DNA of 64,000 nt, taken from positions 10,682,001 to 10,746,000 of the forward strand of contig NC_073646.1 of assembly GCF_029407905.1 (NCBI RefSeq). The letters run 5' to 3'. Source of the stretch: Bubalus kerabau (lineage: Eukaryota; Chordata; Mammalia; Artiodactyla; Bovidae). Below the pieces are notes generated by a model that saw nothing but the letters and a program-made list of their open reading frames with translations, was not told where the DNA came from and did no database searches. How positions within the stretch are numbered: position 1 is the stretch's first letter; the number at the start of each line of letters is the position of its first letter. Below are positions 34,985-46,930 of the stretch, piece after piece. The position numbers and the translations under genes are program-made.

Positions 34985-35120
34985 GAGAAGGGCTTGGGCT
35001 CTGAAACCCTGACTCCATTTCTGCTTTTGCTATTTACTTACTGCAACCTCAGGAGGGTTGCTTAACATTCTGGGCCTCAACTTTTCCATCTGTAAAATGC
35101 GGCCCAAACCACAGGGCTTT
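34985..35120 (+). mobile_element. MIR SINE
   Basis: Contains ttgggctctgaaaccctgac and then tcaacttttccatctgtaaaatgcg, the MIR head and core in order. Confidence 0.7.
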
Positions 35121-35931
35121 CCAGGTTGTGAAATACCTAGGGACTGCCTCCTGTAGAGGTTCAGAACCATGAATATTCAAATATTTGGCTCTTCTCCCTC
35201 CCACCATAGGAGCTTCCTGCATTGTTTGTTTGTCTCAATTACATCTATTTTACATCTTGCACAATGCCTGACACTCTAGGGAATTAAAGGCTGACACGTG
35301 CCCAAAGTCAGCCATTAACCCAGACTTTAGGAAAGCAGCCCCTAAGCTCAAAGTGGGCCAGGCCCTTGGGTGCTGCCAAAGCTGGGCCTTCACTTCTGAC
35401 CCTTCACTTTCCCCTGTCACCTCTTGCTTCATGCAGAGGGGAAATGGGCAGGAGTCCTAGAGGGGGTTTGCTGGGAGGCGGTGGAGAGCAGAGGGGTGGA
35501 GCAGAGGGAGCTGTGAGGGAGCCGCAGGAAGGCCGTGCCACGGGCACTCTGGGCGGGAGACAGGGCCTTGCCACCCGACTCTGGGATAAAGGGATAAAGG
35601 ACTTGGGACGGTGGACCTCAGGCCTTTGGAGGAAGGCTTCATGAGTCCCAAAGAAGAAGGTGGTGAGCTAAGGGACTCCCTATTCTCCAGGTCTCTGGAC
35701 CACTGAGCCATCTCCACAGTCCTGCCCTATTTAGTCGGCTTTATGTTACAGGAGGGGAGGAAGTGTGATATGACTAAAGCCCACTTTCTGAAAAAGGGAG
35801 ACATAAAGAAGCTTATGATACTTAAAGGAGTAAAATTAATTCCATGAATATTGTGAAATGTCACTCCATTATGATGCCCGGAGTCTGTGTCCAGCAACAC
35901 GTGTACATTAAGCAATCGGTACTGATACACT

Positions 35932-36139
35932 GGGGCTTCCCCGGTGGGTCAGGCAGACAGAATCCGCCTGCAGAGCATGAGACACCAGTTAGATCCCTGG
36001 GTCGGGAAGATTTCCTAGAGAAGGGAATGGCAACCCACTCCAGTATTCTTGCCTGGGAAATGGACAGAGGAGTCTGGTGGGTTATAGTCCATGGGGTTGC
36101 AAAGAATCAGACATGACTGAGTAATTAATGCTTTCACTT
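35932..36139 (+). mobile_element. Bov-tA SINE
   Basis: Head ggcttccccggtgggtcagg, body atggcaacccactccagtat, and an end near gcaaagaatcagacatgact. No clear duplication. Confidence 0.92.
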
Positions 36140-37064
36140 ATGCAGCAAAGTTCCAGGAGGGGAGGTGATGTTAGCATGTGTCTTGGTAATCAGAGAAGGC
36201 TTCCTGGAAGCACCGTGGAAGGAGGCAGACACCTCTGCCCATGGCTGGCCCTGTGGTTGTGGGCGTGTGCCCTCCATCTGAACTCAGTGGTCCCCTCTGT
36301 AGTATAGGACAGCCACACAGGAGAGGGTGAGCCCTGCAGGGGCCTGGTGTGTAGTAGGTGCTTAATAAGTGACTTGGTTCTGTTCCCCCAGGTAAGAAGT
36401 TCAGGGAAGAGGAGGGAAGTGGGAATGCTGGTTCTGTGTGGGTCATAACCACATTGTGGGTCATAGTAGGTCTGGAGCCAGGCCTGAGTCCGTGTCTTGG
36501 TTCTGCCACCAGCCAGCCATGTGGGCCCGCAGCCGCTCCTCAGCTTCCCTGAGCCAAGTTCGGGAATCTCCCTGCTGGACAGGAGATGACACGCAGGGCC
36601 TTTAGCTCCCCGCCTGCCCGCACTCAGAACTCCCTGAACGGAAGTTGTGCCGCGCCACATGCTTCCATCACAGCTAGAAGCGCCAGGGCAGCAGGCGGGT
36701 GGCAGTCAGGCCCCGCACCGCAGGCAGACTACCCTAAGGGGACCGCCACGAAGGGGCAGGCCTCCTTCCTGAGGCCTGTCTCCCTGCTAAGGGGAGGGGA
36801 ACTCGGGGTGAGAAAGCAGAGCTGTTCACAGCAGGGCAGCAGCTTCTCCAAGGTGTCTGAACTGTCACTGCACGTGCGTGAAAATCTGCAGCTTAGAAAA
36901 CAGAAAGGCACATCTCTCCCATCTGGCTGCCTCGAGGCTTCACCTCAGGCTGCGTCAGGGCTGATGCTCCCTTGAATACGAGCACGTGGAGGTGAGAGGC
37001 CCGTGTCGCCTGCCCCGGCCCCTTCCTCCCTTCAGCGAGCCTCCCTCCACTGTCTGTCTTCCAG

Positions 37065-37193
37065 ATGAAGCCCATGAACGTGGAATATCTCATGATGGAC
37101 GCCTCCATCCTGCTGCCCCCGACGGGCACGCCGCTGACCGGCATCGACTTTGTGAAGCGACTGCCGTGTGGTGACGTGGAAAAGACCCGGCGG
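37065..37193 (+). CDS. CLEC16A: CLEC16A coding exon, 129 bp, frame-neutral
   Basis: The acceptor is ccactgtctgtcttccag and the donor is CGG|GTGAGT. It is 43 codons in phase 0 at both ends: M-K-P-M-N-V-E-Y-L-M-M-D-A, S-I-L-L-P-P-T-G-T-P-L-T-G, I-D-F-V-K-R-L-P-C-G-D-V-E-K-T-R-R. All residues agree with the human protein as I recall it. The exon opens with ATG, but this is an internal Met and not a start. It contributes the Pro-Thr-Gly-Thr-Pro turn and the basic Lys-Arg/Arg-Arg ends that precede the next conserved helix. Confidence 0.98.
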
Positions 37194-37397
37194 GTGAGTG
37201 GGCGTTGGCCTTGGCCTCTATTCTGGGCAGCCGTTCACCAGGAAGCACCCCCAGGACAGGAGATGGAGGGTCTCTGACCACATCCAGACCCACCTTCCAG
37301 CTCGCCCTCAGAGAGCCAGAGAGCAACCCCCAGCCCCACGCCCCCACCATCCACAAGGGCCTAGCTTTCCCACGAGCACTGCCTTTTGTCCGGGTGT

Positions 37398-37600
37398 TTG
37401 TTTTTTAATTTTGGCTGTGCCAGGTCTTTGTAGCACTCCGTGGGCTTCTCTCTGGTTGTAGCTAGAAGATTCAGTTGTTGCGGCACACGGGCTGAGTTGC
37501 TGTACGGCATGTGGGATCTTAGTTCCCTGACCAGGGATCGAACCGACGTCCCCTGCAGTGGAAGGCAGATTCTTAACCACTGGACCACCAAGGAAGTCCC
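37398..37600 (-). mobile_element. tRNA-Glu SINE (CHR type), antisense, near full length
   Basis: Reads attttggctgtgccaggtc through ccagggatcgaaccgacg to ccaccaaggaagtcc, a complete reversed element starting about 200 bases after the 37065-37193 exon. Confidence 0.88.
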
Positions 37601-38764
37601 TGCCGTTTGTTACAGCAGAGACTGAAAGCTGTTGGTGGCAGGCAGGCTGCCTTCACTGAGCGAAGCCGGCCCAGCCCCAGAGCTCTGAGAGAGGAAGCAG
37701 GGCCGGGCTCCTTTGAAGGAGCGTGGTGATGCAGAGCAGGTGAGGCTGCTGCAGAATCAGCCCTGAGAGGCCAGGACCCCTGTAGATGGCGTGGCGTTAA
37801 GTTATCTGAGGGATCTTGGGGCAAGACACACACAAATGCCGTTGTGATTATTTTGGGGCCTGCGGGAGAGGTGTGTGAAGAGGTTAGTTCTCAGAACCCA
37901 GCTGCCGTGTGCACTTCCGTTATCAGCACTTTTTTTCTGCAGCCGTCTCGCGGGGCTGTTCAGGGTACTTTATCTTCCTGGTCAGATCACAGTTTCTTTC
38001 TTAGAAAGCACCATAACCCTTTCCTAGAAAATCATTCCCTGGAGACGTGGAGGTGTGGATAAATTAGAGGAATCCATTGCCCTCATTGCTCCTGTTATCA
38101 GGCTGAGCCTTTCTCTGAGATAATCCAAGTGTACCCAGAGTGGAGGAAGTATTGTGACCTTTTTGAGAGGCGGGATTGACTCACTGGACCCACCTCAGAG
38201 TTTGCCTTGAAAGCCTGGCAGGGCGGGGCTGGGGCACAGAGGAAGTTGGACCTTGACTGAAGTCAGTCTGCATTCCTTGCTGTCTGCCCAGATCCACCGC
38301 CCTCTCCGCAGGGCCCACTCTCTCTCTGAGCCAGTGATGCCTGCCTCCCTCATGCTCCCAGACAGGTGTGCAGGCCCCGCGGCCAGGCACATGATTGCTT
38401 GTGGGTGGCAGCGTCTGCACTGGACATCCTTGGTGTTGGCTTTTATGGGGGGATTGGTTCCAACAAATGGGTGTCACTTCTGTACTCCTTATGGAGTGGG
38501 TACACTCACCCTGACCTTTGGTTGGTCTCAGAGATGCTTCCCAGCAGGATAACGGCAAAGACACATGCCCAGTCCAGCTCTTATGTCTCCAGGCCAGAGA
38601 GGACCCCGTCCCAGTTCTCCTTGGCCCCTGAACTAGAAGGTCCAGATGCTGTGAATGCGGGATCTGCTGCTCCGGGTCACATCCTGCCTTCCACATCCTA
38701 AGTCCATCAGGTTTTCTTAACAGTTATATGAGCACATAGCCTCTGTGACAAAGTGGATCATTCA

Positions 38765-38945
38765 TACTAGTTCTTCTTAAGAATTTCCTCACATATTTCT
38801 ACAACCACCCTAGGAGGTTGGCACTAGTATTATCCCCATCTTACAGAGGAGTAAACTGGGGCACGAAGAGGTCGAGTGCTTTGCTCAGGGTCCTCCAGCT
38901 GGTAAGTTGCAGAGCCAGGATTCAACCCAGGCAGTGTGGCCATTC
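38765..38945 (-). mobile_element. MIR SINE, antisense
   Basis: Contains attatccccatcttacagagg and gcagagccaggattcaaccc, the reversed MIR core and head. One of the better preserved MIR copies here. Confidence 0.85.
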
Positions 38946-39076
38946 TCACCCCCTCCCACTGCTGCCGTCATTGTATTTGTTAGTCCTACTCGGTGCTGGA
39001 CACCAGGAAACACAGCCCCAGTCCTCAAGGAAAAGACTTAAAAGGGCAAGGATGGGAAAAGCAGCCCCAATCCATG

Positions 39077-39300
39077 CATGCTAAGTCCCTTCAGACGTGT
39101 CTGACTCTTTGCAACACTGTGGACTGTAGCCCACCAGCCTCCTCTGTCCATGGGATTCTCCAGGCAAGGATACTGGAGTCGTTTGCCATGCCCTCCTCCA
39201 GGGGATCTTCCCAACCCAGGGATCAAACCCACATCTTTTATGTCTCTTGATTTGGCAGGCGAGTTCCTTACCACTAGCGCCACCTGGGAAGCCTACACAC
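39077..39300 (-). mobile_element. Bov-tA SINE
   Basis: Complete reversed element. A 7-bp duplication, atccatg, lies at 39070-39076 and 39301-39307. Confidence 0.94.
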
Positions 39301-39307
39301 ATCCATG

Positions 39308-39460
39308 CTGCTGCTGCTAAGTCGCTTCAGTCATGTCCGACTCTGTGTGACCCTATAGACGGCAGCCCACCAGGCTCCCCTGTCCCTGGGATTCTCCAGG
39401 CAAGAACACTGGAGTGGGTTGCCATTTCCTTCTCCAATGCATGAAAGTGAAAAGTGAAAG
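39308..39460 (-). mobile_element. Bov-A SINE (single Bov-A2-like monomer)
   Basis: Starts with a reversed CTG-rich tail (ctgctgctgctaagtcgc) and ends at ttccttctccaatgcatgaaag. A 13-bp duplication, acacacatccatg, lies at 39295-39307 and 39461-39473, so it landed exactly at the duplication left by the neighbouring SINE. Confidence 0.94.
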
Positions 39461-40629
39461 ACACACATCCATGGGTCAGGGCTATTTCTCCAGGAGCACA
39501 AGGTCCCTAATCCTACCTGGGGAGGGAGGCAAGCAGCACAGAGAGCTGCTCCTTGAGCTGGGCCTGTGGGGGAAGGGCTGGGCACTGCGGCGGGAGGGGT
39601 TGGGATGCACAGAGGCCCAGAGAGTTGTAGACCATTTCTGGAGCCCCTGTGGGGCCGGCTGTGTGGGAAGTGGTGGCGCTGGAGTGTTTGCAGGGGGCAT
39701 GTCTCAGAGCCCTGGGAGGACAGCGAAGGCCTCGGCCTGGTTGGCTGGTCCTTGGATCTTGTCCTGCTGGCCTGGGGTGGATGCTGCTGGTCCATGGGAG
39801 AAATTCCAGGCTCAGGCCTACAGCAGAGGGCGGGGCTGCTTGGGCTTCCCGGTTCCTGCTTCTTCTGAGCTGCTGTCTCCTCACCCAGCCAGCAGCCACC
39901 GCTGCCTGCCCTGCCAGGGTCCTCGGGAGGACTCTGTGAAAGGCAGAAGCACAAGGCCAGTGGTGGTGCCTGAGGGTGGGGGTCTTCCTCCCTCATCCTC
40001 AAGATCCCAGGACTCTGCTGCCTCCATCCCTTGCCCCAGATGGGCTGCAGGGCTCACACTGCCAACGGAAGCACCAGAGCCCCTGCGGTCTCTCATGTGA
40101 CCTTTGTCTGTCCAACGGGTTTATAAAGGCAGCTCTCAAGTCTGGTGTCCCTGGGTTTAGAGCCAGGATGAAGGTGACAGGATGAGATAAGAGGGCTGGC
40201 CACCTCAATGCAGAGCCATGGGCCCCAGAAGTTTCCCTCTGATTTCCAGGATCCACTTTTGAAGGGGAATTTTGACCTCTCACCTCAGCCCAGCCCCTGA
40301 TGCCAGGCAGCTGTCTGGAGTCCTCCTGCAGCTTAGCCCCTCGGCCCATTTCAGACATCAGAACACAGCGGTGCGCTCCGAATGTGAGCTAGAGGAAGTG
40401 TATGGTTTAGCAAGCAATTGAAGACTTACGCGGTTTGTTTCAAGTCCTTTGCTCGTATCCAGAGAACATTCCATTTCGTCCTGTTGGATTCAGAGGTTTT
40501 CCTTCTTTTTTTTTTTTCCTGCCAAGTGTAGGCATTTCTAACTTTTAGGAGGCTGACGCTTTTCAGAAATACCACCCTTTATTTTCCTTAAGGACTTGTC
40601 AGAGAAGTTCAAACCACCCTTCATGGTGA

Positions 40630-41060
40630 ATCATTCCTTTGTACGTTCATCAAAGAGCCACCGGACTCCTACTGTGTGCCAAGTGCTGCCCCGAGGGTGC
40701 AGGAGTGAGCGGGAAGGTGGCCCGCCCCTGGGCGTTCCCCGGCCTGCAGAGAGGCAAAGCTTACGCTCGGGCGAAACCGGGCTGCTGTGAGGGCTCTGAA
40801 GGACAGAGGGGCACCGCGTTAGCCTGAGTGACCAGCAGAAGCTTCCTGGCAGAGGTGACGTCTGAGCAGAGACCTGGGGACTGAGGAGGAGCCAGCCAGG
40901 CAAAGACATGAAGGAGACCCTTTCCAGACAGAGGGAGCAGAGACTGCAAAGGCCCGAGATGAGGAAGAGTAAAGAGTGTCCAAGGTGTGGGGTGACTGGA
41001 GTGAAGCGAATGAAGCAGACAGGAGAGGAGGGCCAGGGCCCTGCAGGCTGCAGGGAAGCA
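40630..41060 (-). mobile_element. L2 LINE fragment, antisense
   Basis: Contains ctactgtgtgccaagtgc, gcttcctggcagaggtgacg, gagcagagacctgggg and gactgcaaaggccc in the reversed L2 order. Confidence 0.75.
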
Positions 41061-41349
41061 TCTGGCAATGAAGCCATTTTTTCCCCTTGCCTTATGCAAA
41101 TTACACTGTTTATTCTTTCATTCGACATATCTGTCAAGCCTTTTCTAGGCACTGGGCAAGAAGCAAGAATAGAAAGAAAATAAATAATGCAAAATAAGAC
41201 CAAAATAGCAAGAGTGCCACTGAGTGATTGCGGCTGAGAAGGGAAATTCATGTTGACATGTGGTCACAGGGACTCCTGGGGTCTGACGAGAACATGCAGG
41301 AGGAGCCTGGACTTGAGCTGGACCCACCCCACGTGGAAGGGCAGTCGAG

Positions 41350-41475
41350 AGAAGCAGTTGAGAAAGAGCACAGGCACACAAGCCACACCAGCTGAGGCAG
41401 AATCCCACCTTCAGCTGTGTGACCCTGAGCACGTTACTTAGCTTCTCTGAGTCCCAGGTTCCTCCCGTGTGCTGC
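41350..41475 (+). mobile_element. MIR SINE fragment
   Basis: Contains cagctgtgtgaccctgagc, acgttacttagcttctctga and gtcccaggttcctcc, the MIR core. Confidence 0.75.
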
Positions 41476-42079
41476 CTCTCAGCTCTTACCAAGAGCAGGT
41501 GGGAGAGAGCAGCGGTGAGGTGCTGAAGAGTGATGGAGTGGGAAAGAAATCGAGTCTTTTAACAGTCAAAACCTACTAATGCTTAACACCAGAGAAAAGA
41601 GAGTTGGGGAGAGGACTCTTTGATGAATACCAGAATCTGAATTTAAGCCACTAGCTGTCTTTATGGAGTAACCGTGGAAGCCATTATGAAATCAAGATAT
41701 TTGCATGAAGTTTTATTTGTCCCTCCAGTTCTGTGTCCCTGTTCCCTCATAAAACCGCAAACAGTTTTTGTGTTTATCACTATTGACTTTGAAGAAATAG
41801 GATATTTTGCTTTTACTCTCTGGATGTATATTGTGCATTAAAGAAAATACAATAACATCTCACAGAGTTTCAAAAGTAGGACAAAAGAATTTCCGGAGAT
41901 TTCATCACCCTAAACAACACAGACTTCGTGAGTCTCCTCCCAGCTTTGTCTGCAGACATGTCTTTTCTCTGTTGCAGGGGGCGCGGGCCGTAGACTCGCT
42001 TTCATCCTTGCTGCCTTTCTCTTTCCATTGTGAGCAAGAAGTTTTTCATACGGTGATACAGTTTTAATAAGTCTTAATT

Positions 42080-42370
42080 ACTTACTCCTGCATAAAAGTT
42101 TATCTGGTGACTTTTGCCATAATTTCCTTAGGCGTTTTCCTGCTGATGGACCTTTTGGTTACTCCCAGTATTACATTATTTTCAGCTAAATTGTAATAAG
42201 CAGCTTGACGAATACAGTGATTCCTTTCTTTTGGCTTATTTCTTTAGGATAAGTTCCCAGAAGTGGAATTTCTGGTTCAAAGGGTATGAACATTTTTTTT
42301 TTTTTTTGGTGACTGTCGGTGTTGCCAATTGCTTTCCCAAGGGGCTGTGCCTACTCTAAAGCGCTTCAGC
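42080..42370 (-). mobile_element. Old L1 fragment, antisense
   Basis: Resembles a reversed L1M 3' part (gataagttcccagaagtgga, attgctttcccaagg). Strongly diverged. Confidence 0.5.
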
Positions 42371-42989
42371 ACTCTTTTAAGAATGACTGGCTTCCATGGC
42401 CTCGGTGGGCTCCTGGCCTGAGTGACTGTCACTTGAACTCATCAGCTTGCACGTGCAGCCAAGGTGGCAGGGGAGAGGGCTCAGGCTGAGTGTTTGTTCC
42501 AGGTCCGGCCCTGGGGCTCAGGGTGGTCTTTGTACTATCTCCTTGCGTCTTCAGGGTGGCCCCATGATCTGGGGTGGTGGGAACCCCCTTTCCGGAGCTC
42601 CAGCCCAGGCCTGGGGCATCACCTGACTCAGGTTGGAGTAAAGGTCTGTCTGACTTGGAAGCCATCTGCTGCCCCACTCGTGGGGCTCTGCTTGCTCCCC
42701 ACTGCATGGGAGCAAACTGGAAAGGCCTCTTCTTTATAGTTAAGCTTGTCTTCGGCCATACCACCCTGAACATGCCCGATTCTCTTAATATTTAAATTTG
42801 GTCAGCTGACACCCCTTTCCAAATCTAATCCATTCTTCCTGAGTCAATCTTTCTATGGAAGCATCCGAAAGAATAAGAATACTCTTTTCGTTTTCAGTAA
42901 TACATTTCAGTTTGCACATTAATTAGGCAAAGTCAAGAAAAACACTCAATAAAAGCGTGGGTCCTAATCCTTCTCTTTGTTGAAGGCGA

Positions 42990-43130
42990 AGGCATGTGGT
43001 TGGAAGGACACAGTCTTTGGAGTCAGTTATTAGGTGAGTCACCTTGGGCTGTCTGCCTGACGTCTCTAGGCTTCGGTTTCCTGTCTATAAAATGGGAACC
43101 ACTCAGGGTGGTTAAAAGGCTCGAATGGGT
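42990..43130 (+). mobile_element. MIR SINE
   Basis: Contains acagtctttggagtcagtta, then cggtttcctgtctataaaat, in MIR order. Confidence 0.72.
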
Positions 43131-43463
43131 GACACAGTGCAACCCCAACCCGTACCTGGCGGGCAAGGGGCATGCAGAGAGAGGGCTGGTTTAGGGAGAC
43201 AGTGAGGTGATCAGATGACCGTTAATCCTGGTATCTCACCTTTCTCTTGTGGATTCTTGGAGTTCTGGGGCTGGCCAACATGGCCCACGAGACCCTGTAG
43301 ATGCCCATGGGAGCCCTGCTTTCACCCAGGTGGAGTACTTGGCTCTGTGGGAATCTGCCCTCACATTCATGAGCCCGGGCTTCTCACACTGTGTTTGTAG
43401 AGAGACATCTGCTGATTATTACAGATTTTTTTTATGAAGACTGCTCTTCAATACTTTCAGAAC

Positions 43464-43590
43464 AGGAAATTCCCTGGTAGTCCAATGGTTAAGGCTCCAA
43501 GCTTGCAACGCAGCAGGCTGGGGTTCGATCCCTGGTCAGGAAACTTAAGATCCCACATACCACACGGCATGGCCAAAAAATAAAACAGAA
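43464..43590 (+). mobile_element. tRNA-Glu SINE (CHR type)
   Basis: Starts aattccctggtagtccaatgg, has B-box-like gttcgatccctgg at about 43522, and ends in an A-rich tail. Confidence 0.88.
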
Positions 43591-45208
43591 ACACGCAAAT
43601 AGAAATGTTTAGAACAATCGAATCATACACTCAGGCCCCCACAACCACCAACTTTATCATATGAAAGTTTATGTTTCTCTAGTGCTTCTGGTTGACTAAG
43701 GAATACCTGACACCAGAATAGGTCCAGGAAACAGGACTGTTCGTCCAGGTTTCTGCATCGGGACGTTAAGTAATTGGCCCACGATCTCCTGGCAGTTCTG
43801 GACCAAGTCGAGGTTAGGGTTCAGAGGTGTCCGCAGGCATCCTCGTTGCCTGGGTCAGCAAAAGTCGGTGCAAGGCTGGCTCTTTGTGGACAGTCATCTG
43901 TTCCCTCCGCCCCTTGTTTTGGGAGGCACCTTGTCATACAATGGACACCTCCCATCTCAGTGCGCAGGCCTGCAGCCTCAGAACTGGAAACAAGGGGACC
44001 TGAAAGAGGCTGTATGGCTCACCAGTGGCGATAGGGGTTTGTCCCCATGGCCTCCTCGTGCTGAACGGTTCAGTGGCAGGAGTGAGGCGTGGCCACCCCT
44101 TTACGGACCCTGTGCTGCCTGCTGCCCGCCCCTTACTATCATCTCAGAGGCTCCCCGCAGCCCCACGCAGTAGAGACTCCCACCCCCATCTCACACAGGA
44201 GAAAACTGATACTCGTGGGGCTGGGGGCCTTGCCCAGCACGGTGGAGCTAGGAGTCCAGCGCAGACCTTCCATACCTGACTCGGGGCTGTTTCCCTCAAT
44301 CAGGGCGAGTGGCCTGGAGGCCACGGGCTCCGTGGCTGCCGCTCCACTTCCTGGCCTCTGTTTGGTGGGCAAGTCAGCCGAGCCTGGGACTCACGGGGAG
44401 TTACCTCCAGGGCAGACTGACCACTGGGAGGAGGCTGCACAAGCTTCCCAGGCTGGAAGCCTGGGATTCAGCTTTGTTCCCGCTCTCTGGAAATGCCTGC
44501 TCACCCTGGGGTCCACCAAGACTCTTCCTTGATGGGCCGGGAACCCTGTGCTGATGGGGCCCCGTCCATCCCCACCTCTGTCCTGGCTGAGACCTGAGGG
44601 CTCCCGGGGCACTGATGTCACTGCATACCTGCCAGGTGCCAGGTCCTCTGCCCTGAGAGGGCATAGCCCCTGTTGGAAGGCCACGGGGCCAGAGCTCCAG
44701 GTGAAGGGCTGTGCAGTCTGGCGGGCTCTGAACCCTACCCGCATCTTACCTTCTGTCTCTCCTGCCCCCACATTCAGTTGGTGGGACCTTGAAACCCTCA
44801 TGGTTTGGATTTTCAGATTCTGGGCTGGTTTAGTTAGAAGAGACCTGGTTCTGGCCCTCCCTAGGTGTGAGCTTGGGCCAGATCACGTGGCCTCCATGGG
44901 TCTCGAGCCTCAAGTGCCGAGTGGGGCTGCCACGAGGGTCATGTGACCCTAGAAGGAGGGTCCTGGCAAACGACAGGTGCTCAGCAAGGTACAGTGGCCC
45001 CAACCCGAGCCTGTGGGTAATGGCACACAGGCTGCCTCCTTGACTTTTTTTTATTGTAAATCTTGGCTCTTAAAGCACCATAACCATGATGCTGAAAGAG
45101 GTGATTTTAGAGGTGACTCTAAATCTAGAGTCATTGTGTGATTTCTCCATACGGAGCTTCTCACCAAAATGACTTCACTCTTCTCTGCTCTCCAAACTGT
45201 TGGTCCAG

Positions 45209-45329
45209 GCCATCCGGGTGTTCTTCATGCTCCGTGCCCTGTCCCTGCAACTGCGGGGGGAGCCCGAGACCCAGCTGCCACTGACACGGGAGGAAGACCT
45301 GATCAAAACGGATGATGTCCTCGACCTGA
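45209..45329 (+). CDS. CLEC16A: CLEC16A coding exon, 121 bp; last exon in window
   Basis: The acceptor is caaactgttggtccag and the donor is CTGA|GTGAGT. It encodes A-I-R-V-F-F-M-L-R-A-L-S-L-Q-L-R-G, E-P-E-T-Q-L-P-L-T-R-E-E-D-L, I-K-T-D-D-V-L-D-L and leaves an A, the first base of the next Asn codon in human. Human has Ser where this has Ala (M-L-R-S/A-L). The next human segment (N-N-S-D-L-I-A-C-T-V) is not found before 64000, so the C-terminal third of the protein lies outside the window. Confidence 0.97.
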
Positions 45330-45959
45330 GTGAGTTGGTCATCTTGAGTCACTGTGGGGGGTGGGGGGACACCGCCAGGCTGGCTCACGCATCACTGGGA
45401 GGCTTGTGGGTGACCTGCATGTTGTACTGGGGTTGATCCATCACCGTGAACTTAAACAGAGCGCACATGTTACACAAAACTTTCGGAAAAGGGGCCCTAG
45501 ATTCTGGACACTTGGAGTCAGTCTGTGGACCCTGCTTTCTGGAGACCAAGGGGAGCTGCGCAGCTGTTTTGCTGAAATATCTCTGCATGGTGACTGGGGT
45601 CTCAAGCAGGCGTGGGCACAGCTCTGGGATCCCTGCCCTCCATATAGTCATAGCAGCACCAGGAGGTTGGTTGTGTGTGTTAAAGGTGGTCTGTATGATT
45701 TTAATAACTAAAGGATCCTGGCTGCTTAAAAAACAGAATGTTTTAAAAAACACAAGCCACCAGCATTTAGATAAAGATGAAGGCTTTGGAGGCCCAAGAA
45801 CCATGTGCTGAGCCTGAAAGCCTGAGCATCCAACCAGTGCCTCAGCGCTCTCCTCTTCAGTGTGAGACTGAGATTTAAAGGAGACAGAATATAAAGCCTG
45901 GTTGTGTTCCTATAACCCTTCTCCCATTCATATAACTCTCTTTTTCCTGTTATTTGCTG

Positions 45960-46430
45960 TAACATTTTGATATATTAGGATTCTTTGGTTATGAGAGATA
46001 GAAAGGCCAACTTAAACTAACTGAAGGAAAAAGAAAGGCAGATTCACTGATACCAGTGTAAAAAGCTAGATCTTCTTTCAGGCATGGCTTGATCTAGGTA
46101 CTCAAGCAATATCATCAGGAAACCGCCACCTTCCTTCTCTCAGCTTTTCTTTCCTCTGTTCTGGCTCCATCCCCCAGAGAGCTCTCACCAAATAGTGACA
46201 AGATGGCCATCAGCACCTCTAAGATCTGCTGAACTGGCTAAGCAGCCCTGACAAAAACAGAGCTTCTCTTTCCCTATAACTTTTATAGAAGTCCAGGGCA
46301 ATGCTCTCATTGGCCCAGCTTGAGTCACATGACCGTTCCTGACCCAGTCAGTGATCAGCAGAATGTGATTCACTGATTGGTTAGGTCAAGATCACATGCT
46401 TAGCTGTGATGCTGGGAAGGTGGGACCTTC
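45960..46430. mobile_element. Old medium-copy repeat, family not assigned
   Basis: Recognisable mammal-wide text includes ttcaggcatggcttgatct, gacaagatggccatcagca and ctgattggttaggtcaagatc. I recall this family but cannot name it with confidence. Probably the same family as 27745-27960. Confidence 0.5.
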
Positions 46431-46565
46431 TCCTTTTGAACCCCATTGCCTGGGGGTGAGGAAGGAGGGAGCCCCTAAAGAAACTCGAAAAGAAGAGCTG
46501 GGAGCTGGAGAGGCAGAAACGGCAGGTAGCCACTTTGTAGTGGACGATGAGAGAAAGAGCCCTTG

Positions 46566-46690
46566 TTTTAAATCAACTTTATTGAAATACAGCTTGCATC
46601 CAGTAAAGTTCACCAAGTTTTAGTGTACAGTGGAATGAGTCTTGACAAAAACTATTCAGTTGTGTGACCTGCAGTTATGATGCAGACCAA
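46566..46690 (-). mobile_element. L1 3' UTR fragment, antisense
   Basis: Contains tttattgaaatacagcttgc and gtttagtgtacagtgg-like text, the same reversed 3' end as at 17575. Confidence 0.55.
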
Positions 46691-46699
46691 GGAGGGTTT

Positions 46700-46930
46700 G
46701 TATCTTTTGAGCCAGAGGCCCCTGCCCAGCTCTGTATTCTCTCAAGCAAGTGATTGAAACCACCACGACTTTCGTTTCCTTGCCTGGAAAATGGGGATGA
46801 TCTTCATTATGTTACGGGGCTGTTTTGAGACTTGAGTGAAGTGTAATATGAAACATAAGATGACCGAGTCTAGTGCCTCACACGTAACTGTGCTCAGGAA
46901 AATGGAGTTAGTATTGCCTGATAATCACAT
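46700..46930 (+). mobile_element. MIR SINE
   Basis: Contains cctggaaaatggggatgatc and, after it, ctgtgctcagg-type end. Near full-length but diverged. Confidence 0.7.

Larger units (their letters stand above)
33540..37064 (+). other. CLEC16A: CLEC16A intron, 3.5 kb
   Basis: Contains an antisense L1 3' end, a MIR and a Bov-tA. 34280-34980, 35200-35930 and 36140-37064 show no nameable element. Confidence 0.94.
37194..45208 (+). other. CLEC16A: CLEC16A intron, 8.0 kb
   Basis: Contains an antisense tRNA-Glu SINE, two abutting antisense SINEs (39077-39460), three MIRs, an antisense L2, an old L1 fragment and a sense tRNA-Glu SINE. 37610-38760, 39470-40620, 41480-42080 and 43600-45200 have no nameable element. 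The long frames on both strands near 39331-40100 are chance openings in GC-rich sequence. Confidence 0.94.

Noticed and set aside
39331..40100. Overlapping 223- and 228-codon frames on opposite strands
   Set aside because: GC-rich intron with few stops, part of it inside SINEs; no domain and no homology recognised.
7970..45329. C-type lectin domain, expected from the gene name
   Set aside because: No WND, EPN or cysteine pattern of such a domain occurs in the encoded residues; the name is historical.
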